Source of the DNA: Dastarcus helophoroides
Lineage: Eukaryota > Arthropoda > Insecta > Coleoptera > Bothrideridae
DNA length: 64,000 bases
Assembly: GCA_028583605.1 (NCBI GenBank)
Contig: CM053330.1
Location: forward strand, 21,974,129-22,038,128
Direction: 5' to 3'
A model generated the notes under the pieces. The model searched no databases. It was not told the DNA's origin and saw nothing but the letters and a program-made list of their open reading frames with translations. Of this stretch, positions 1 through 12,951 are shown in pieces (the first letter of the stretch is position 1; every line of letters starts with the position of its first letter). A program made the translations under genes and the position numbers.

Positions 1-154
1 TATGGTTTTGGTTAGGATATTATTTACTTACTTGTTGATTGAATACATCAACGACTTACTTTTAAACTGCTCCTCAATTAGTTATTATTTTTAAAAGTAC
101 ACTATCAAGCAACATTTTTTTTTAATTATCTATTTTTTTATTTCTCATGTGCAG

Positions 155-298
155 CCACAAGCTACACTCCGGTGTTCCTATTATGTAATGTAGGAATTGA
201 AAATTTTGCACAGCTTTTGTTTTCGATTACCCATGCAAATGCCGCTATAGTGGGTACCTGGAGCATTAAAAATCCAAAAACCTATGATTACAGTTACA
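155..298 (+). CDS. Putative internal coding exon, unidentified gene
   Basis: A pyrimidine-rich tract ending in CAG at 152-154 precedes this segment, and a strong donor, GTGAGT, follows at 299-304. Of the three forward frames only one stays open (entering with two bases of a split codon). It encodes about 47 residues, including the hydrophobic stretch CNVGIENFAQLLFSITHANA. I do not recognise the protein. The segment is partly repeated in inverted orientation near 3340-3430, where the frame is decayed, so this copy could be the functional one. Its neighbouring exons would lie left of the window. The alternative is a chance open frame between chance splice sites. Confidence 0.35.
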
Positions 299-682
299 GT
301 GAGTAAAATTAAATAAAAACATATGGAATGTTTAGCTAACAATATATGTAAAAAAGTTTACCTATTAAAAAATTGTGATCTTCATTAAAAATAATAATAA
401 TAATAATAATAAACTGGGTGTTTCAAAATAAGGTGCTCATACTTAAAGAGCATAATTCTCAAGCGATTTTAAGAAAAAAATATTTTTTTCAAATTTGGTA
501 GATACCAACAAGACATAAACACAATTTTTTTGCGGGAAAAATATTTGCTTTTCTTCCATCAGTGGCATCCATGCTAATATGTCTTTGAGCATATTTAACG
601 AAAAAAATGGCACGACACTGTTTTTTTACAAATTAAGTACATTTCTTGGTAAAAATGCTCGCTTGAATTTTTTTTCTCTGAT
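215..682 (+). repeat. Left arm of an inverted duplication
   Basis: This segment matches, in reverse complement, 1753-2216 joined to 3335-3430 once the hAT element at 2225-3326 is removed. Shared landmarks are an (AAT)n run (about 388-410 here, about 2135-2155 in the partner), the phrase AAATATCCAGTT/AACTGGGTGTTT, the motif CATCAGTGGCATCCATGCTA, and the last bases of the exon-like segment. Beyond a nested insertion the homology resumes at 1319-1358, which pairs with 1708-1748. Arms are diverged by roughly 10-20%, so the duplication is old. Confidence 0.7.
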
Positions 683-1318
683 CAGAGTCGTCGGCGCCCT
701 GATGCGATATACTTTTATAGCGCCCCTCTCCCAATATTTTTAAAGATAATAATAGTCAATTTTCGGGTAATAAAAATCTATATGGAGAACCACGTATAAA
801 ATATATTTTAATTAATTAACATAAAAAATACACAAGTAATAACTGCACCTAGTATATTGCACACTACAAACATGTTTATTGTTATAATAAATAATAAATT
901 ATTAACAATGTGGTCGTAAAGTGAACTTTTACTAATAAATTTGAATTGCCCGATTTTCTTACCCAGAATTAGTACCTACTTGTCTCGGAACTAAGGCAAA
1001 GGGCAACATGGCGTATTGTGCTTTCTTATGAATATATAACCTTAGGGATACTCTTCCTTCGTTGACCAATATCACCCTCGCCTGGAGTTACAAGAGGATG
1101 CCATAAAAGTAAGCGGCAGAAAGTGTAGCAAAGCACCAACTAAATTGTATATTTCTAAATTTTTTTCATGTTTTGTCGACATTACAATTTTGCAACTTGG
1201 AATATATTCAAGAAATCGCCCTATTCTTAATTTATATTTTTATTTGTAAGGAGCCCCCTTTCGGGGGCGCCCTGATGCCGTGGATCACTTGCATCATGCC
1301 TTGGACCGACCCTGGAAC
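683..1318. mobile_element. Nested insertion in the left arm, unclassified DNA element
   Basis: The left arm is interrupted here relative to its inverted partner, which reads straight through from the equivalent of 682 to 1319. The insert starts with CAGAGTCGTCGG and carries the string GCGCCCTGATGC twice in the same orientation (about 698 and 1268). It ends in a GC-rich segment, ACCGACCCTGGAACTG. The terminal CAG..CTG suggests a hAT-like element, but no clean target duplication is visible. Confidence 0.5.
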
Positions 1319-1699
1319 TGTTTTCGGTTAAAAAAAGTATTTAGCTTTAAAAACTACGTTTACTTATTTTATATTAAGGGTTTATTAATTATTAAAAAGA
1401 AATATTTTCCAAAAACATATAAATCTAACTTACTTAACATAAATTTTCATACAGAAACAACAAAGTTGCCTTAAAATAAGACATTAATTTTGTAGAAAAG
1501 AACATTAAACGCCCATTGAGATGCAAAGAAATGCATTTTATTTTTTACTTAAAACAGTTCGTCGGTTGAAAAAAGTTGAGGGAGAATTGTAACTAAGGCT
1601 AAACAGTCTTACTGAAAGCCACATTTATTTTAAATTAAAAAAACAGTGGCGTAATTTTATAACTATATTTAATAATTAAGAAATTCATGGTACAATATA

Positions 1700-3430
1700 A
1701 GAAAACATAGTTTTTAAAGCTAAATAATTGTTTTAACCGAAAACCATCCATCAGACAAAAAAAATTATGGAAGCATTTTTACCAAGAAATGAAGGTCGTT
1801 TACGAAATTAATACTTACTTTGTAAAAAAGCATTGACGTACCATTTTTTCGTTAAGAATACTAAAAGACCTATTAGCATGGACGCCACTGATGGAAGAAA
1901 ATCAAATATTTTTCCTGCAAAAAAATGGTGTTTATACTTAGTTAGTATCCACCAAAATTGAAAAAAATATTTCAAGTGGTTTCGTAGTATTTAAAAAAAA
2001 ACTATTTTTTTTCTTCTCCTCTAACTTAAAAATAAAGCGATTACCGACTTATGTTGATATAAACTTTTTTTTCTTAAAATCGCTCGAGGATAATGCTTCT
2101 TAAGTATAGCACCTTATTTTGAAATATCCAGTTTATTATTATTACTATTATTTTTAATAAAGATCACAATTTTTTACATATATTGTTATCTAAACATTTC
2201 ATATATTTTTATATAATTTCATCCCAGTGGCGGCTAGTGCTAAGGTTTGCAGGTTTGCGCAACCTCCAAAAAAACGCTGGGATAAAAAAGAAAGTAAATT
2301 GTTCTTTATGTTGTTTATTTTATTTATTGATAACAGATTTATCGTTACCAAACATACTGCTGACTATTGCGGATTCCGCCAATTCGTAAGTCCATGATTT
2401 GCAAAATTTGCAGGCTAGACTGCAAACTTTGCTTTACACATATGCACCTGCGCGTTAACTCATATTTTGTTCGCTTAAAATACTTGCCCATAAGCAAGCA
2501 TTAGGTTGCACTTGTGGATGCAAACCAAATATTGATTCGCTATTATAATCTGTCATCGGTCAATGTTGGGGGTCTTGAAACACAAATAAAAATGAATTCA
2601 GTGCAAAGTTTAATTGCACAGCCATTCTGTAACCGATCTGTGTCGGAAAAACCGGAAATTAAGCGACGCGGATCACCTATTCCAGACTTAAATATTGTGC
2701 AGATGGTGTCTTGTAAAAAGCGAAGTTTTAACAGAAGTAGTTCGCGAAGCTAAAGAAGTACCTATGTAACATTGTTATCTGCTAAGCTAAAGAACGATTC
2801 AGCTTCACTGGCCATTTAATTGCAGCAACTTTATTTTTTTCTGAAAAGTTTAACCAACATGGAATCACTTTTTCCGAAAAAGATTTTAAAGAAACCGCTA
2901 AGGTTTATCCATTTTTTAATTTACAAAAACTAAGAACTGAATTATCTGTAATTTACGAAACAGAAAAGTTTTAATGGACTTTTGGTTTACTTGTACTCTA
3001 TAACATTATTTCAGAAAACAGTGAGCTTAGTGAAACCCTAAATCTTTTAAAAATCCTGATAACTATCCTCCTGATAACTATACTCGACTTCAGTAAAAAG
3101 TTATTGATAAATTTGCAGCTGCCAAAGATCGTCCGTCGTATGGACTTCCTCTTCTTTTTCTTTTGTTTTTTTGCGAATATAAAAAAAGGAGATATACGTA
3201 TAACATGTATCAATTTAAAATCATAAATATCCCTTCCTCCAGCTCAATTTAAAATTTCCAGTTACGGCACATTTTTGCAAATGTCTCTTTGCAACCCCCA
3301 AATTTTATTAGCACCAGCCGCCACTGTTTCATCCACTGTATCTGTAATCCTAGGTCAAAACCCCTAGACACTCCACTACTAGGCAACGATTAGAAAAAGA
3401 AAATATTTTACAATAAAATGGGGGATTAAT
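1700..3430 (-). repeat. Right arm of the inverted duplication, split by a hAT
   Basis: This is the reverse-complement partner of 215-682 plus 1319-1358. It runs to 2224, is interrupted by a hAT element, and resumes at 3335. After removing the hAT, the reverse complement reads CCTAGGATTACAGATACAGT, against CCTATGATTACAGTTACAGT at the end of the left-edge exon-like segment. The duplicated unit therefore included that segment, whose reading frame has decayed here. Confidence 0.65.
2225..3326 (+). mobile_element. Internally decayed hAT element, copy A
   Basis: Terminal inverted repeats are CAGTGGCGGCTAGTGCTAA and its near complement ending CAGCCGCCACTG. The element is flanked by a perfect 8-bp target duplication, TTTCATCC (2217-2224 and 3327-3334), which is diagnostic for hAT. 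Inside are frameshifted remains of a transposase of the type with an N-terminal TTF zinc finger. The region near 2514-2753 reads KMNSVQSLIAQPF and IPDLNIVQ, and near 2900-3130 there are fragments of the C-terminal part. It cannot move on its own. A second copy, in opposite orientation, lies at 48928-50170. Confidence 0.88.
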
Positions 3431-3464
3431 TTGGTCAGTTGACAATAAAATTTTAATTAACATA

Positions 3465-3965
3465 TTGTGTGAATATTTTATGGAGAAATAGGTGCTTGCA
3501 TTCCAATTCTTTTTGCCTCATATAGTATTAATTTATTTTATATCAAAAACTTCATTTAGCCGAAGGATGCTATAGAATGCAAATCAAATTTGTCTCTTAC
3601 ATTATTTTATTTAGATGAATATTTTCAAAGTTAGCACATGTTTATTAAATTGCACCCAACTTACTAATTGCGGTTAGAATGAAACATTTTAGAGCGATCC
3701 ATAATCTGTGTTAATCATCGACTTGTTGCTTTTTACCTGAGGTATTATCAGCACAGTTATCTGTTCAATAAATATTGATTATAGAAAAAAATGTGTTTTT
3801 GAAAAGAGACAATTTTTTTCATTTGGCAATTATAACACAAAAAAACTTTGACAAAATTTCAAATTTACACATAAGTAAAAATTATTTAATTTAATGTATT
3901 TTTTGATTGTCCACTCCAGTAATTGGTTCGGAACCTTAATTGTGCGAACCCGATTCGCCTTTGTC
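3465..3965 (+). repeat. Dispersed repeat, copy 1
   Basis: This matches 34467-34972 in the same orientation over about 500 bp at perhaps 75-80% identity with small indels. The best shared strings are AATTTGTCTCTTACATTATT and the region around TTAATCATCGACTTGTTGC. There is no open frame. The family is unknown and ends are not marked by obvious terminal repeats. Confidence 0.7.
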
Positions 3966-3992
3966 TTTTTTTAAAATCTTAATAACGCAGAA

Positions 3993-4185
3993 CAGTGTTT
4001 CCCAAATTTTTTTTGCCTCGAACCGGTTGTCTTTAATAATTTCTCTTCACGATCAACTAAAAGATTTTTTAAACTATCTTAGTATATAAATATTGACCAT
4101 TTTCGTCTATGAAGACAATTCTGCGACCAGGTATTTTATTTTCGTGGCCCGTATCTGGTCGCGATCCACCACTTGGGAAACGCTG
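3993..4185. mobile_element. hAT-type MITE, 193 bp
   Basis: It begins CAGTGTTTCCCAA and ends TTGGGAAACGCTG, 13-bp inverted termini with one mismatch. The flanking 8-bp duplications are ACGCAGAA and ACGTAGAA (one difference). The subterminal phrase GGTCGCGATCCACC is common in this hAT group. It is non-coding and sits 28 bp after the dispersed repeat. Confidence 0.85.
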
Positions 4186-4193
4186 ACGTAGAA

Positions 4194-6807
4194 TATATGA
4201 AGCTGGGGCACCTTAAATATTAAATTTGATTTAATTATCTTCTACAACATTTCTAAGTTGTATACAAATATTATGAGATAATTCAGCATATATTTTGCTC
4301 GTTATGACCAGAAAACAAATAAACAGTCGAATTCTTACACAAATAGTTGATTATAATAATAGCAAATAATCGTAATTTTGAGTCTTTTTGCGCAGTTGTT
4401 TTAATATCTATATTTGCGGAAATCGCTTTTAAGTTCAAAAAACACACTCCATAAAAAAAGCAAATATTGTTCAGCCACAGTTTATTTTTAATCAAATAAA
4501 GGCGCTTTAAAAACAATCAAAATATGTTTTCGAATCAAAAAATAAACTTGATGTGTACACACTTTTTGCTTAATAAAATATTTTTCACGTTGTCACATAT
4601 GAGTGATTTTTAAATTGAATAAATATCCATTATTTTATATTGATTCATCATTGATTACACAAATATCTTCCAATTTTAAAAGTTCCATCACAGATTACAC
4701 AAATCCAAATTTTATTATTGTTTTTACGTAAGAACGTTTTACAAAATGACATAGATGATTGAAGCACCTATTCTAGGGATTCTATCTACGTCAAATTCCT
4801 ATCCAAACAAAACTATTGCAATAAATTTTTGGTAAATCCGAAATAAGCAGTGTTTTCACTTAAGTGAATCACACCACACCTATGATCCGGGGGAACGAAC
4901 TGTAAGCGGCATTAGAAAGTTCACCTAATGTTTGTTAACAGTTGTTTATGTGGTATCAGGCATTTGTTACACAGATTCGTTTTAAGAAAATTGAATGAAA
5001 AAATAACACACTCAGATGGGTGTTTTTGTAAGAACCAACCTAACATCTTACGAACCTTAAATAATATATGACAAACGGATGGAATTAATATAAATATAAT
5101 GTATCGCAATGCATTTTGCCAATATTTATCCATCACATTTATGACTTCTCAAAAAACACAAAAAAGAGGTATACATTAAACAATTACGTTTTACAAAGAC
5201 AGCAATAAATTGCGTTTCACCTGTCATGCTTCAAATTACCACAAAAATATTTTCCAAGAAAGGAATAAATAAAAATAAATGTTTGTTATTGCGTTTTTAG
5301 ATTTAAATGTCTCTAAATGTAAATGTGCATAATTTCATTTTCAACGAAGCTAATATTACATATGCTTTCGTTTCTGTGAATTTTTTAAATATTCATGAAT
5401 TTAAACAAGATGAAAATATTGCTAACGTTATCACAGTAGATCTATTTTCTTTTATTTTCAAACGAATTCAAATCGAACTTGACACAAATCTGTGAAAATC
5501 ATAAACAAATAAAATGCCGGAAATAGCCTTCAAACGTCACATGATTACTTGCCAACCTTTATTTTAATTCGAGGAAGGAAGTTTCCTTGTTATTCGCTGG
5601 TAATAATTAATTATTATTCAGCGTGTTGATATTTTCTGACTTGAATCCTTTTATGTTGATTATCTGCCAAAAGCCGCATTACTTGACATTGCTGCGAGGG
5701 CCGAACACTTCTTACAATGCCGCAGCCTTTTACTTATCCGTTAATGGTGTATTAAATGTGAGATTTAGCTAAAGAGGATATCCTTCTTTGAAAGCAAGCT
5801 TATTATTGTTTAAAAAAGATTCCCAGCTTGATTGATCGCCTTCTAATATTGCAAAAACAATAATATATGTTACCTCCATTTCAAGAATAATGTTTTAATT
5901 TTTAGTTTGAAAAATTTAATTAGCAATAGAGCTAATTGTTAAATTCGTTGCTAAAGTAATGTGAACTATTTATTATTGATTGCATATCAATGTGGGACTG
6001 AACAAATGATTTCCCAATTAATTAATTAATTGATTTGTTTAATTTTCACACAATTTGTGTGTAAACAAGCAAAAAATTTAAAAAAAACATGATAATTTAT
6101 CTGTTTTTCTTACTTTTTAGTAAGCGAGAACCTTAATTGACTCGATCATTTGAGAAACAACACTAGCCCATAATAACCGAAAAAACTGATATCGTGATGT
6201 CATGAGTTACCAACCATATAATCTTTCTGTCTTGACTATATTGTCTTTCGTGTCATTTTTATTTCGAATTCGGTGCTCTTCTCTTGAATATTATTTTTTT
6301 TATTATTCCACAATCTTTACAGATGCGTTTGGCCTTTGCTATGGTTGATATAATGAGTTACCGCACTTCTTTGTCTTGAATTTGGTTATTTCTTTATTCT
6401 TGAAGAAACCCCCAGCGGTGGCGGGCCAGACGCCAAATATTTAGTTCAAATCCAATCCCAATAGAAGTATACCTTTTAACTTTAACAATTATTCTAATGT
6501 CGAAACCATTGCAAACCTCTAGATTCGTACTTGTTACTACTGCCAATTTACGAAAAAGTTTCGCAACTTCTAGGATCAAAATATTGAGATGTAATGAAGC
6601 GGTGAATCCTTCCACGTCAACGCATGAATATGCTCTTTTTCAAAAAAACTAGCCTGGTGACCATGAATAAGACCGAACTCACTGGCAGTTTTTCTCATAA
6701 GTTTTATGGATTTAGTACTTGCGAAGTACAAAGTATAGCTCACAAAGATCTAGTGTCTAGTACCTAATGTGTGAAAAATGAATTCAGTTTTAATAGATCT
6801 AAGCCAC
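4194..6807. other. AT-rich intergenic DNA, no gene recognised
   Basis: Only short open frames without recognisable domains are present. A short minus-strand frame at 6394-6615 contains GFELNIWRLARHRWGF, which I cannot assign. No repeat structure stands out. Confidence 0.5.
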
Positions 6808-7255
6808 TGCAGGCTAAACCAAATTTGATTTTCACTTGAGCGAACTCGATATTAGTAATGATAGTAGTGCAGAAGTTAATGCCTAATAAAATTTTGCTGC
6901 AAATAGAATGCAACGTAGACTACAGTTATGCAGATCTCTAAGTGTGTATAGTAAATAATAGATAGCTGAACTACCAATAGTTGAAACACAAACGCCTAAC
7001 CAAGCGGTTGTTCTCTAGGAAGGTCCCAGAAGACAAGGATTCTAACGCACGGACCAATTGGTTTGAATATTTATTACCAACATTTGTGTCCTTATTAGAA
7101 ACCCATTGGACTATGCATTGGAATATTCCGCTGATTAAACAATCGAACTCCAATTCGTCTTAAATTTATCTATTTATTTGCCGATATATGCTTTCATGTA
7201 CCTCTAAGAGTTTACGAGATCCCTGTAGTGGAAATCAAATTTGGTTCAGCCTGTA
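6808..7255. mobile_element. MITE of the CAGGYYRAACCAAATTTGATTT family, copy 1
   Basis: It starts CAGGCTAAACCAAATTTGAT and ends ATCAAATTTGGTTCAGCCTG, an inverted terminal repeat of over 20 bp. The 3' part, including TTTACGAGATCCCTGTAGT and an inner segment around CAATTCGTCTTAA, matches the shorter copy at 24560-24784. It is non-coding. The better preserved second copy has a TA target duplication, which suggests a Tc1/mariner-type parent. Confidence 0.75.
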
Positions 7256-8225
7256 TATTAAAATTATTACTAATATCGATTGTAATAAACAATTTTTATA
7301 ATGTAAATAAATGTGTTAAAAGCTGTGTAATTGTAAATAATTAATGATCATCATACCAATAAAAATTCCTCTTATGTATTTCCTTCCGTAAACATTCTTG
7401 AGAAGGTAATGCGAATTTCACAGGTAATCGGTCATAACTTTTAAAAAAACCTTGTGTTCACTCAAGAGGAACCAAACTCGTACAATGTCATTACCATTAT
7501 TAATCATTTGATAAATGCTTAATTGAAGAATAAATAAAAATAACAGCCCATAAGCTGGATTAATTACCCCACAAGATTAGCATATTAAAATTTAAATATA
7601 TCTAAGGGTTAATCATTTAAAAATGTATTTATTTTATTTATAGATTTTTCAAAGAAATAATTTTACTGAGAGACTTAAAATACAGGATGTGTAGGTTGGG
7701 TCGATGTTTTAATTTTAAATGACCTGTATTGCCAAACATTATTAAATGATTTGCAATTAAAAGGGTATTTTTTATTATTTTTTTTACTTCAATGTTTAAC
7801 ACTCATCGAGCCCCTAAGTATAAAAATTTAAAAAATTGAAATTTGAACTCGTCTGCGCTAAAAAAGATTTAAGAGGTTTTGTAATGGTACATTATACACG
7901 TATATGTAATGTATTTTTAAAATGACAATATGTTTAGCCCCCTCCCCAAACCACTTCTTACGTGATAAATGTCATCCTACGTCCCTAATAATTACGCACG
8001 AGAGGTCATACTGTATAGAGGAAACATACTCACTGACAAAGAAATTAAAACAACTAGTAAAAATTGGTCGTTGGTCTAACTTGAGCTTTGTAAAGAATGA
8101 GGTATTTTTAACTCGAAAATGAAAGCCCAGCTTTTGAGAAGCGGATTTGACAATGGCGGGCACATAGTTATTCAAATAAATAAATAAATATACTTGCGTT
8201 TACGTTTACTCATAGGATAGACAAA
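7256..8225. other. AT-rich intergenic DNA
   Basis: Nothing recognisable was found. The overlapping short frames at 7922-8175 on both strands have no domain. Confidence 0.5.
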
Positions 8226-8530
8226 TTAGATTTTATTGGGAGGATTTTAACGTCCACGAGTACGTTGGATGCATTATCCCTTGACGTTTTCTTAGAAAAA
8301 ACAAAGGCCCGAGTTTTTAAGGTATTGAGGTCAACCAGATTTGTTCTTCCATATTCCAAAACAATCTGGAGATCACGATTTGTAGCTGCTGTTCCCTTAA
8401 CTTATCTGAAGCAGCGACGGATAATGTTGTTGGAGAAAAAAAATAATATTAGGCTACCATCACCTCCATATTGGGTATCTGAGAACAGACCCCTGGGTCA
8501 CGTCTACATTAATTGCAAACTTGGTTTAGA
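8226..8530 (-). pseudogene. CR1/jockey-like LINE reverse transcriptase fragment
   Basis: Nucleotide similarity to 60005-60330 is clear: both contain GCATTATCCCTTGA, then a block ending CGACCAGATTT or CAACCAGATTT, then AGCAGCGACGGATAATG. The fragment therefore carries, on the minus strand, the part of the reverse transcriptase just after the catalytic region. It is interrupted by stops and indels. The weak open frame on the plus strand here is antisense to the true coding direction. Confidence 0.75.
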
Positions 8531-11500
8531 TAAATCAGTTTTTTTATCGTCTCTATTTTCTTTTACCTCTTAATGCTAAACACATCATCAAAACTTAGAT
8601 TGAAAAAGAGAGAAACAAAAGATTGGGATGATGAATGGAATATTAGTAGTGTTTGTAGTGATTAGCCTTTATTTAGTAATGTATGATGAACTACAATGTG
8701 TCACAAGGCATCGTGAAAAAAACATCATTTTCAGTTTTTTACGGTTATGATCGAAACATATATCTTTATTCGTGGTTAATGAACCATTCATTGTCCTATG
8801 GCTGGGTGAGGGGGGTGGTGGGTATCCAAATATGTTAATAATTAGAAAATATGTTTTATTCCTGGTCAATGAACGATTATAAAGCATTTTCCAAAACGGA
8901 AAATTAAGTTTTAGAATTTATAACTTTTATAACTCTTTAGGGGTCTGGCGAGGGCTTAACATTTTAAACATTAAATATCTTAGGTCTGAAAATTGGGTAC
9001 CAATATGCAACTTTTCCTGCAATAGGCCTTTTGAAATTAAAAAAGAAAGTTAAAGATCGTCCCACCCTAATATTCAGCCATCATAATGGGTCGTAGTTTT
9101 GAATAGATTATTTAGATCAGACCCGCCACGTAGTGGTGTCCAGGTTGTGCGTCGCACAAGAGCGGCTAATCAAGGGGGCGGCATTTTGCTTAATTCAACC
9201 AACAATGGTAATAGAAGAAATTCTTCCATACTGTGGAAATGCTGACTTGCCATATTTTGTCAGCCAGCCATAAAACAGGACTTATTTTGCCTAAAGCTGG
9301 AGTGACCCCTGGTTGTAAAAAATGGTTGTGAGCAACACATCTTGGTGGTGTTGCCCCTACACATGAATACTTCAATAAAGTTTAAAAGCATTCCGAAATT
9401 GAAAAATATTGCCCACCAATTAATTATCCACATCTGCTTAGGTTTAGCAATTTAGAATTAGACCATAAAACCAAATATTGGATACTTCTACGTCCACTAG
9501 CTCTCTCTTCTTTTTAGTCTTGTATATTGACTCGAGTACGTAACATTTTTAAATTGGTTGACTTTACTGAAGAAGTCTTTCAATACATTTTTTTTATGAA
9601 AGTAATTGATTTAATCATTATGCAAACTCATCCCAATTATTAATTTCACATAAATTTTCGATTTCTTGTGGTGTACGTTTAAGTCCTTCGTCTTAGAAAA
9701 AAATACGTAATAACTATATTTATTCCAAATTCCATTACCTTTCATAAAAACATAAAATATACAGAATGCTATTTAAAAAATTATAACTTTGTCAAATCTC
9801 AAAAACACCATGTTCATTTGCTACAAAACCGTATCAGTTTGCTAATTTAACCAATTTTGTATCTTTAATAATAATAAAATTAACAATTCTTCGCACTTAA
9901 TTTGGATGGCTCTGTTTACTGCCTAGGCTTGGGTATTGAAAAGTTAATAATTATTTACGTTTTGAAATTAAAGTTATCAATTTATAAAGGCCAAGAAAAG
10001 AATATTAGAATAAGAGAAAACCAACTCCTTTATGCAGAATTGAATATAAGAAACGAAAAGCAAAAAAAAAAAAAAAGAAATTAAAAATCGAACAGAAATT
10101 AGCTGATTCTCTAAAAATATTCGTAACTGCAGAAGTATTTCGAATATTTATATGTACAGGATGTTAAATTTTATAAATAACTAATATATTTTTAAATAAC
10201 TTCTAAACAGGTTGAACTTCTTTTGTAAAATTAGGTGAATGAAATAAATATCTAAGAATACTCATTTTAAAAGTACAACCACTTCTGATCTTTAAATAAA
10301 TTAAACGTTACTTTTATAATATAATTTTATCAATTTAGAGTATTTTTTAAATATGTTTGTGTAGCCAGATAAAATAATGATTTACCCTTAAACCGTTTCT
10401 CATATCAAAAGACACAATTTTTTTTATTTTAAATAATACATGTTTATTCTTATTTTATTTACTATTATTTTTTCAACGTTAATGTTAATTATAGAAAAAA
10501 TCTGATGAAACTTCATTATTGTAACTTTAAATAAACTTAAATAGTACGTTATCAGTTTTTATTTGACATTTGGTCTTCGAGTTTTCTAAATAAGGTCCTC
10601 ACTTTTTTATAAAAAAATCCCTAATACCATTTTTTATTCTGAATTTAACCGTGTATCACACATTTTAATTTAGTGGCGTTTTTATATTTAATTTATACTT
10701 GTCGCAAAAAATTGAATACAACATATAACCCAAAATGTAAATACATTTGTTTTATAACTATCTAGTTAAATGATTGAAATACACTTCGAACTGTCCATAT
10801 TATAAACCTCAGATAATTATTAGGTAACAACTAATTATAAATAGAAAATTCAATAGCGGCAATAACGCAAACATAAAAACGATTTTAAAAAATTGCATTT
10901 AATAATAGTTTTTTAAAAAGGCTTCCGCTGTTTTCTAAGATAAATACGTTTTCTGATTAACTGTCGACTCCAAAACATGATTCAACATTTTTAATTTTAT
11001 ATATACTTTAAAACGTTTCAGGAACTTCTGCTTCAACATTTTTATAACAAAACATAAAATTTGCTGTAGCTATTATTCGTTAGAGTGTAGAATTTTCTTT
11101 CTTTTTTTTAAGTAAGCGATTACATGCCCCGTCGTACAATTTAAAAATTTAAAAAGGGTAACTGTGACTTAAAAGGGGTTGAAGGGAAATGAATAAATTA
11201 TGCTTGAAATTAAATTTAACCTGTTTCGTGATTTTACTCATTACATGGACAATGAATTTATGCGTTACTTTTGGACTTGACTGTATATGGGCATACACAG
11301 GATTTGCTTGAAAAGAAGACAATTTTTATTTTGAAAAATTGATAAAAGAATAAAACGAAATTTAAAAAAACATCTTAACTGAATGTAGGTTTTTGTTCCT
11401 TTGTTCAAATTTTGTAAGAAAGTCGCAATTTCAAAATATATTTTTCTCAGAATTAACATTTTTAAAAAACATTTCTCTCAAAATTCCAAAGCTGCTCTAA

Positions 11501-12171
11501 ATCACATAAAATAGTTATGACAGTGTGACAGTGAGGTGATAAAGTTTGGAACAAAATTCATAATTCCGTTATGTACTGTTTTGAAGAAAAACTCTCGGAC
11601 ATTTTTTTAAAAGCCAGCTTACGACGTAAGAATTTTATTTATCACGCCTCCCATATTTGCGCAATGACGTCATCATCGGTTTTAAATGGCAACCCCAATT
11701 CAATTTTGATGTTTTTGTATACCTTTTTATTACTAAAATGATGATGTAAAAATAATTGTACCTTACATAACAATTTTTCGGAAAACCACGCAATTACTTA
11801 AAAAATAAAAATGTATATTTCATGGAAAAAATTAAGTATTACACCCAAAAAATAAATTTGGTTTAACTTCTTTAAAATAATTTTACAACAAGAAACTGCC
11901 GTTTTTATTTTGTTGTACGATAATGAGGGAATGAGCCAAGAGCTGCAACTAATAAAAACTGTAAGCACTTGTTTTAGTGATAATTTAAAAGATTATCAAT
12001 TAGTTGACTACTTGTGTTTAATTTTTTTTTTTGGTTATAAGTTCTGAAAATAAATGAAAAGTTTGAAAAAGAAGAAAATGTTAAGGTTCGTGAATAAAAG
12101 TAAAATTTAAAAATTTTCGTAAGATCAAAAAAAAAATTAAAATTTAGAAAGCACGAATTTTGAAATAAAAA
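8531..12171. other. AT-rich intergenic DNA with a few GC-richer islands
   Basis: No gene is supported. A GC-richer strip at 9115-9180 (CCCGCCACGTAGTGGTGTCC followed by a short GCGTCGC palindrome) looks like a transposon scrap. Next to it a minus-strand frame (9190-9375, about 60 residues) has no recognisable domain. A pure A-run lies near 10061-10075. Confidence 0.5.
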
Positions 12172-12951
12172 TCATAAATTTAAGAAAAAAAGACACCTTG
12201 GCTCTTCGCAGCATAAGACAGGGGGAATAAGCGCCCAATTGATCAACCAGCTAACCTCTGCCTTCTGCTTTGTGTCACTAATAGCGTAGTTTTCTTGAAA
12301 GGCCTCCGTGAGACTTTGCTGGATTACTCCAGCAGCCATCTCTAGTTGCCTCTTTGTGTGTAAGTTGGAAGGGACATGCTGCAACCTATACGCTAAAGCA
12401 GCCCTATACCTATTCCAGTTTGTAAGTCAAAATTGCGACTTTGTTCTGTAATCTTTTCTTGAAGAGTATGATCTGAATCTGCATGTGGTCCTATCTACAA
12501 GGTTCATTCAAAACCCTCCAATTCGGGCAAAAGTTGTCTATAACTTCCTGTCTTCTACAATCCAGGAATGTAGGCTCATTACCTCTATTGAGTATAATCA
12601 GTTTTGTACCTAAGAGGAATTGGTAAAGACTTTCCTTTATCTGATTGATGTCAGAACTATCCCACGCTACGTGGTACATGTTCACATCGTATCCCGAGAG
12701 AAGGTTAAACCTTCTGACAATTTAATCAGCCTTCCAATGTTGACTAAAGCTAGTTCCTCGGTTTCGTAGAGCATGTATACTGACGCCACTAATACTTCCA
12801 AAGAATTGTTATTCAGTTTTAGACTCAGTTGCATGACACATAGATCTCCACTACTGAGTTGAGGTATGAAGACTGCATTCGGCCCTTTGACTACGATGCA
12901 AGGCCTCACTTTGGTATGGTATAAAATACCTTGCCCTATCAATCTTTTCAT
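12172..12951 (-). pseudogene. Non-LTR retrotransposon endonuclease (APE) region, broken
   Basis: Three consecutive minus-strand frames together match the apurinic-like endonuclease and linker of a LINE open reading frame 2. They read QGILYHTKVRP, then VASVYMLYETEELAL, then AWDSSDINQIKESLYQFLLG and LIILNRGNEPTFLDCRRQEV. After a frameshift comes the linker NWNRYRAALAYRLQHVPSNL. Order is preserved but stops and frameshifts separate the blocks. The NRGNEPTF..RRQEVID signature is typical of insect R1/LOA/jockey-type LINEs. No reverse transcriptase follows, so it is a fragment. Confidence 0.85.

Noticed and set aside
8265..8573. 102-codon plus-strand frame
   Set aside because: It is antisense to a LINE reverse transcriptase fragment identifiable by nucleotide similarity to 60005-60330.
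9190..9375. 61-codon minus-strand frame beside a GC-rich strip
   Set aside because: There is no recognisable domain or splice context. It is probably part of a transposon scrap.
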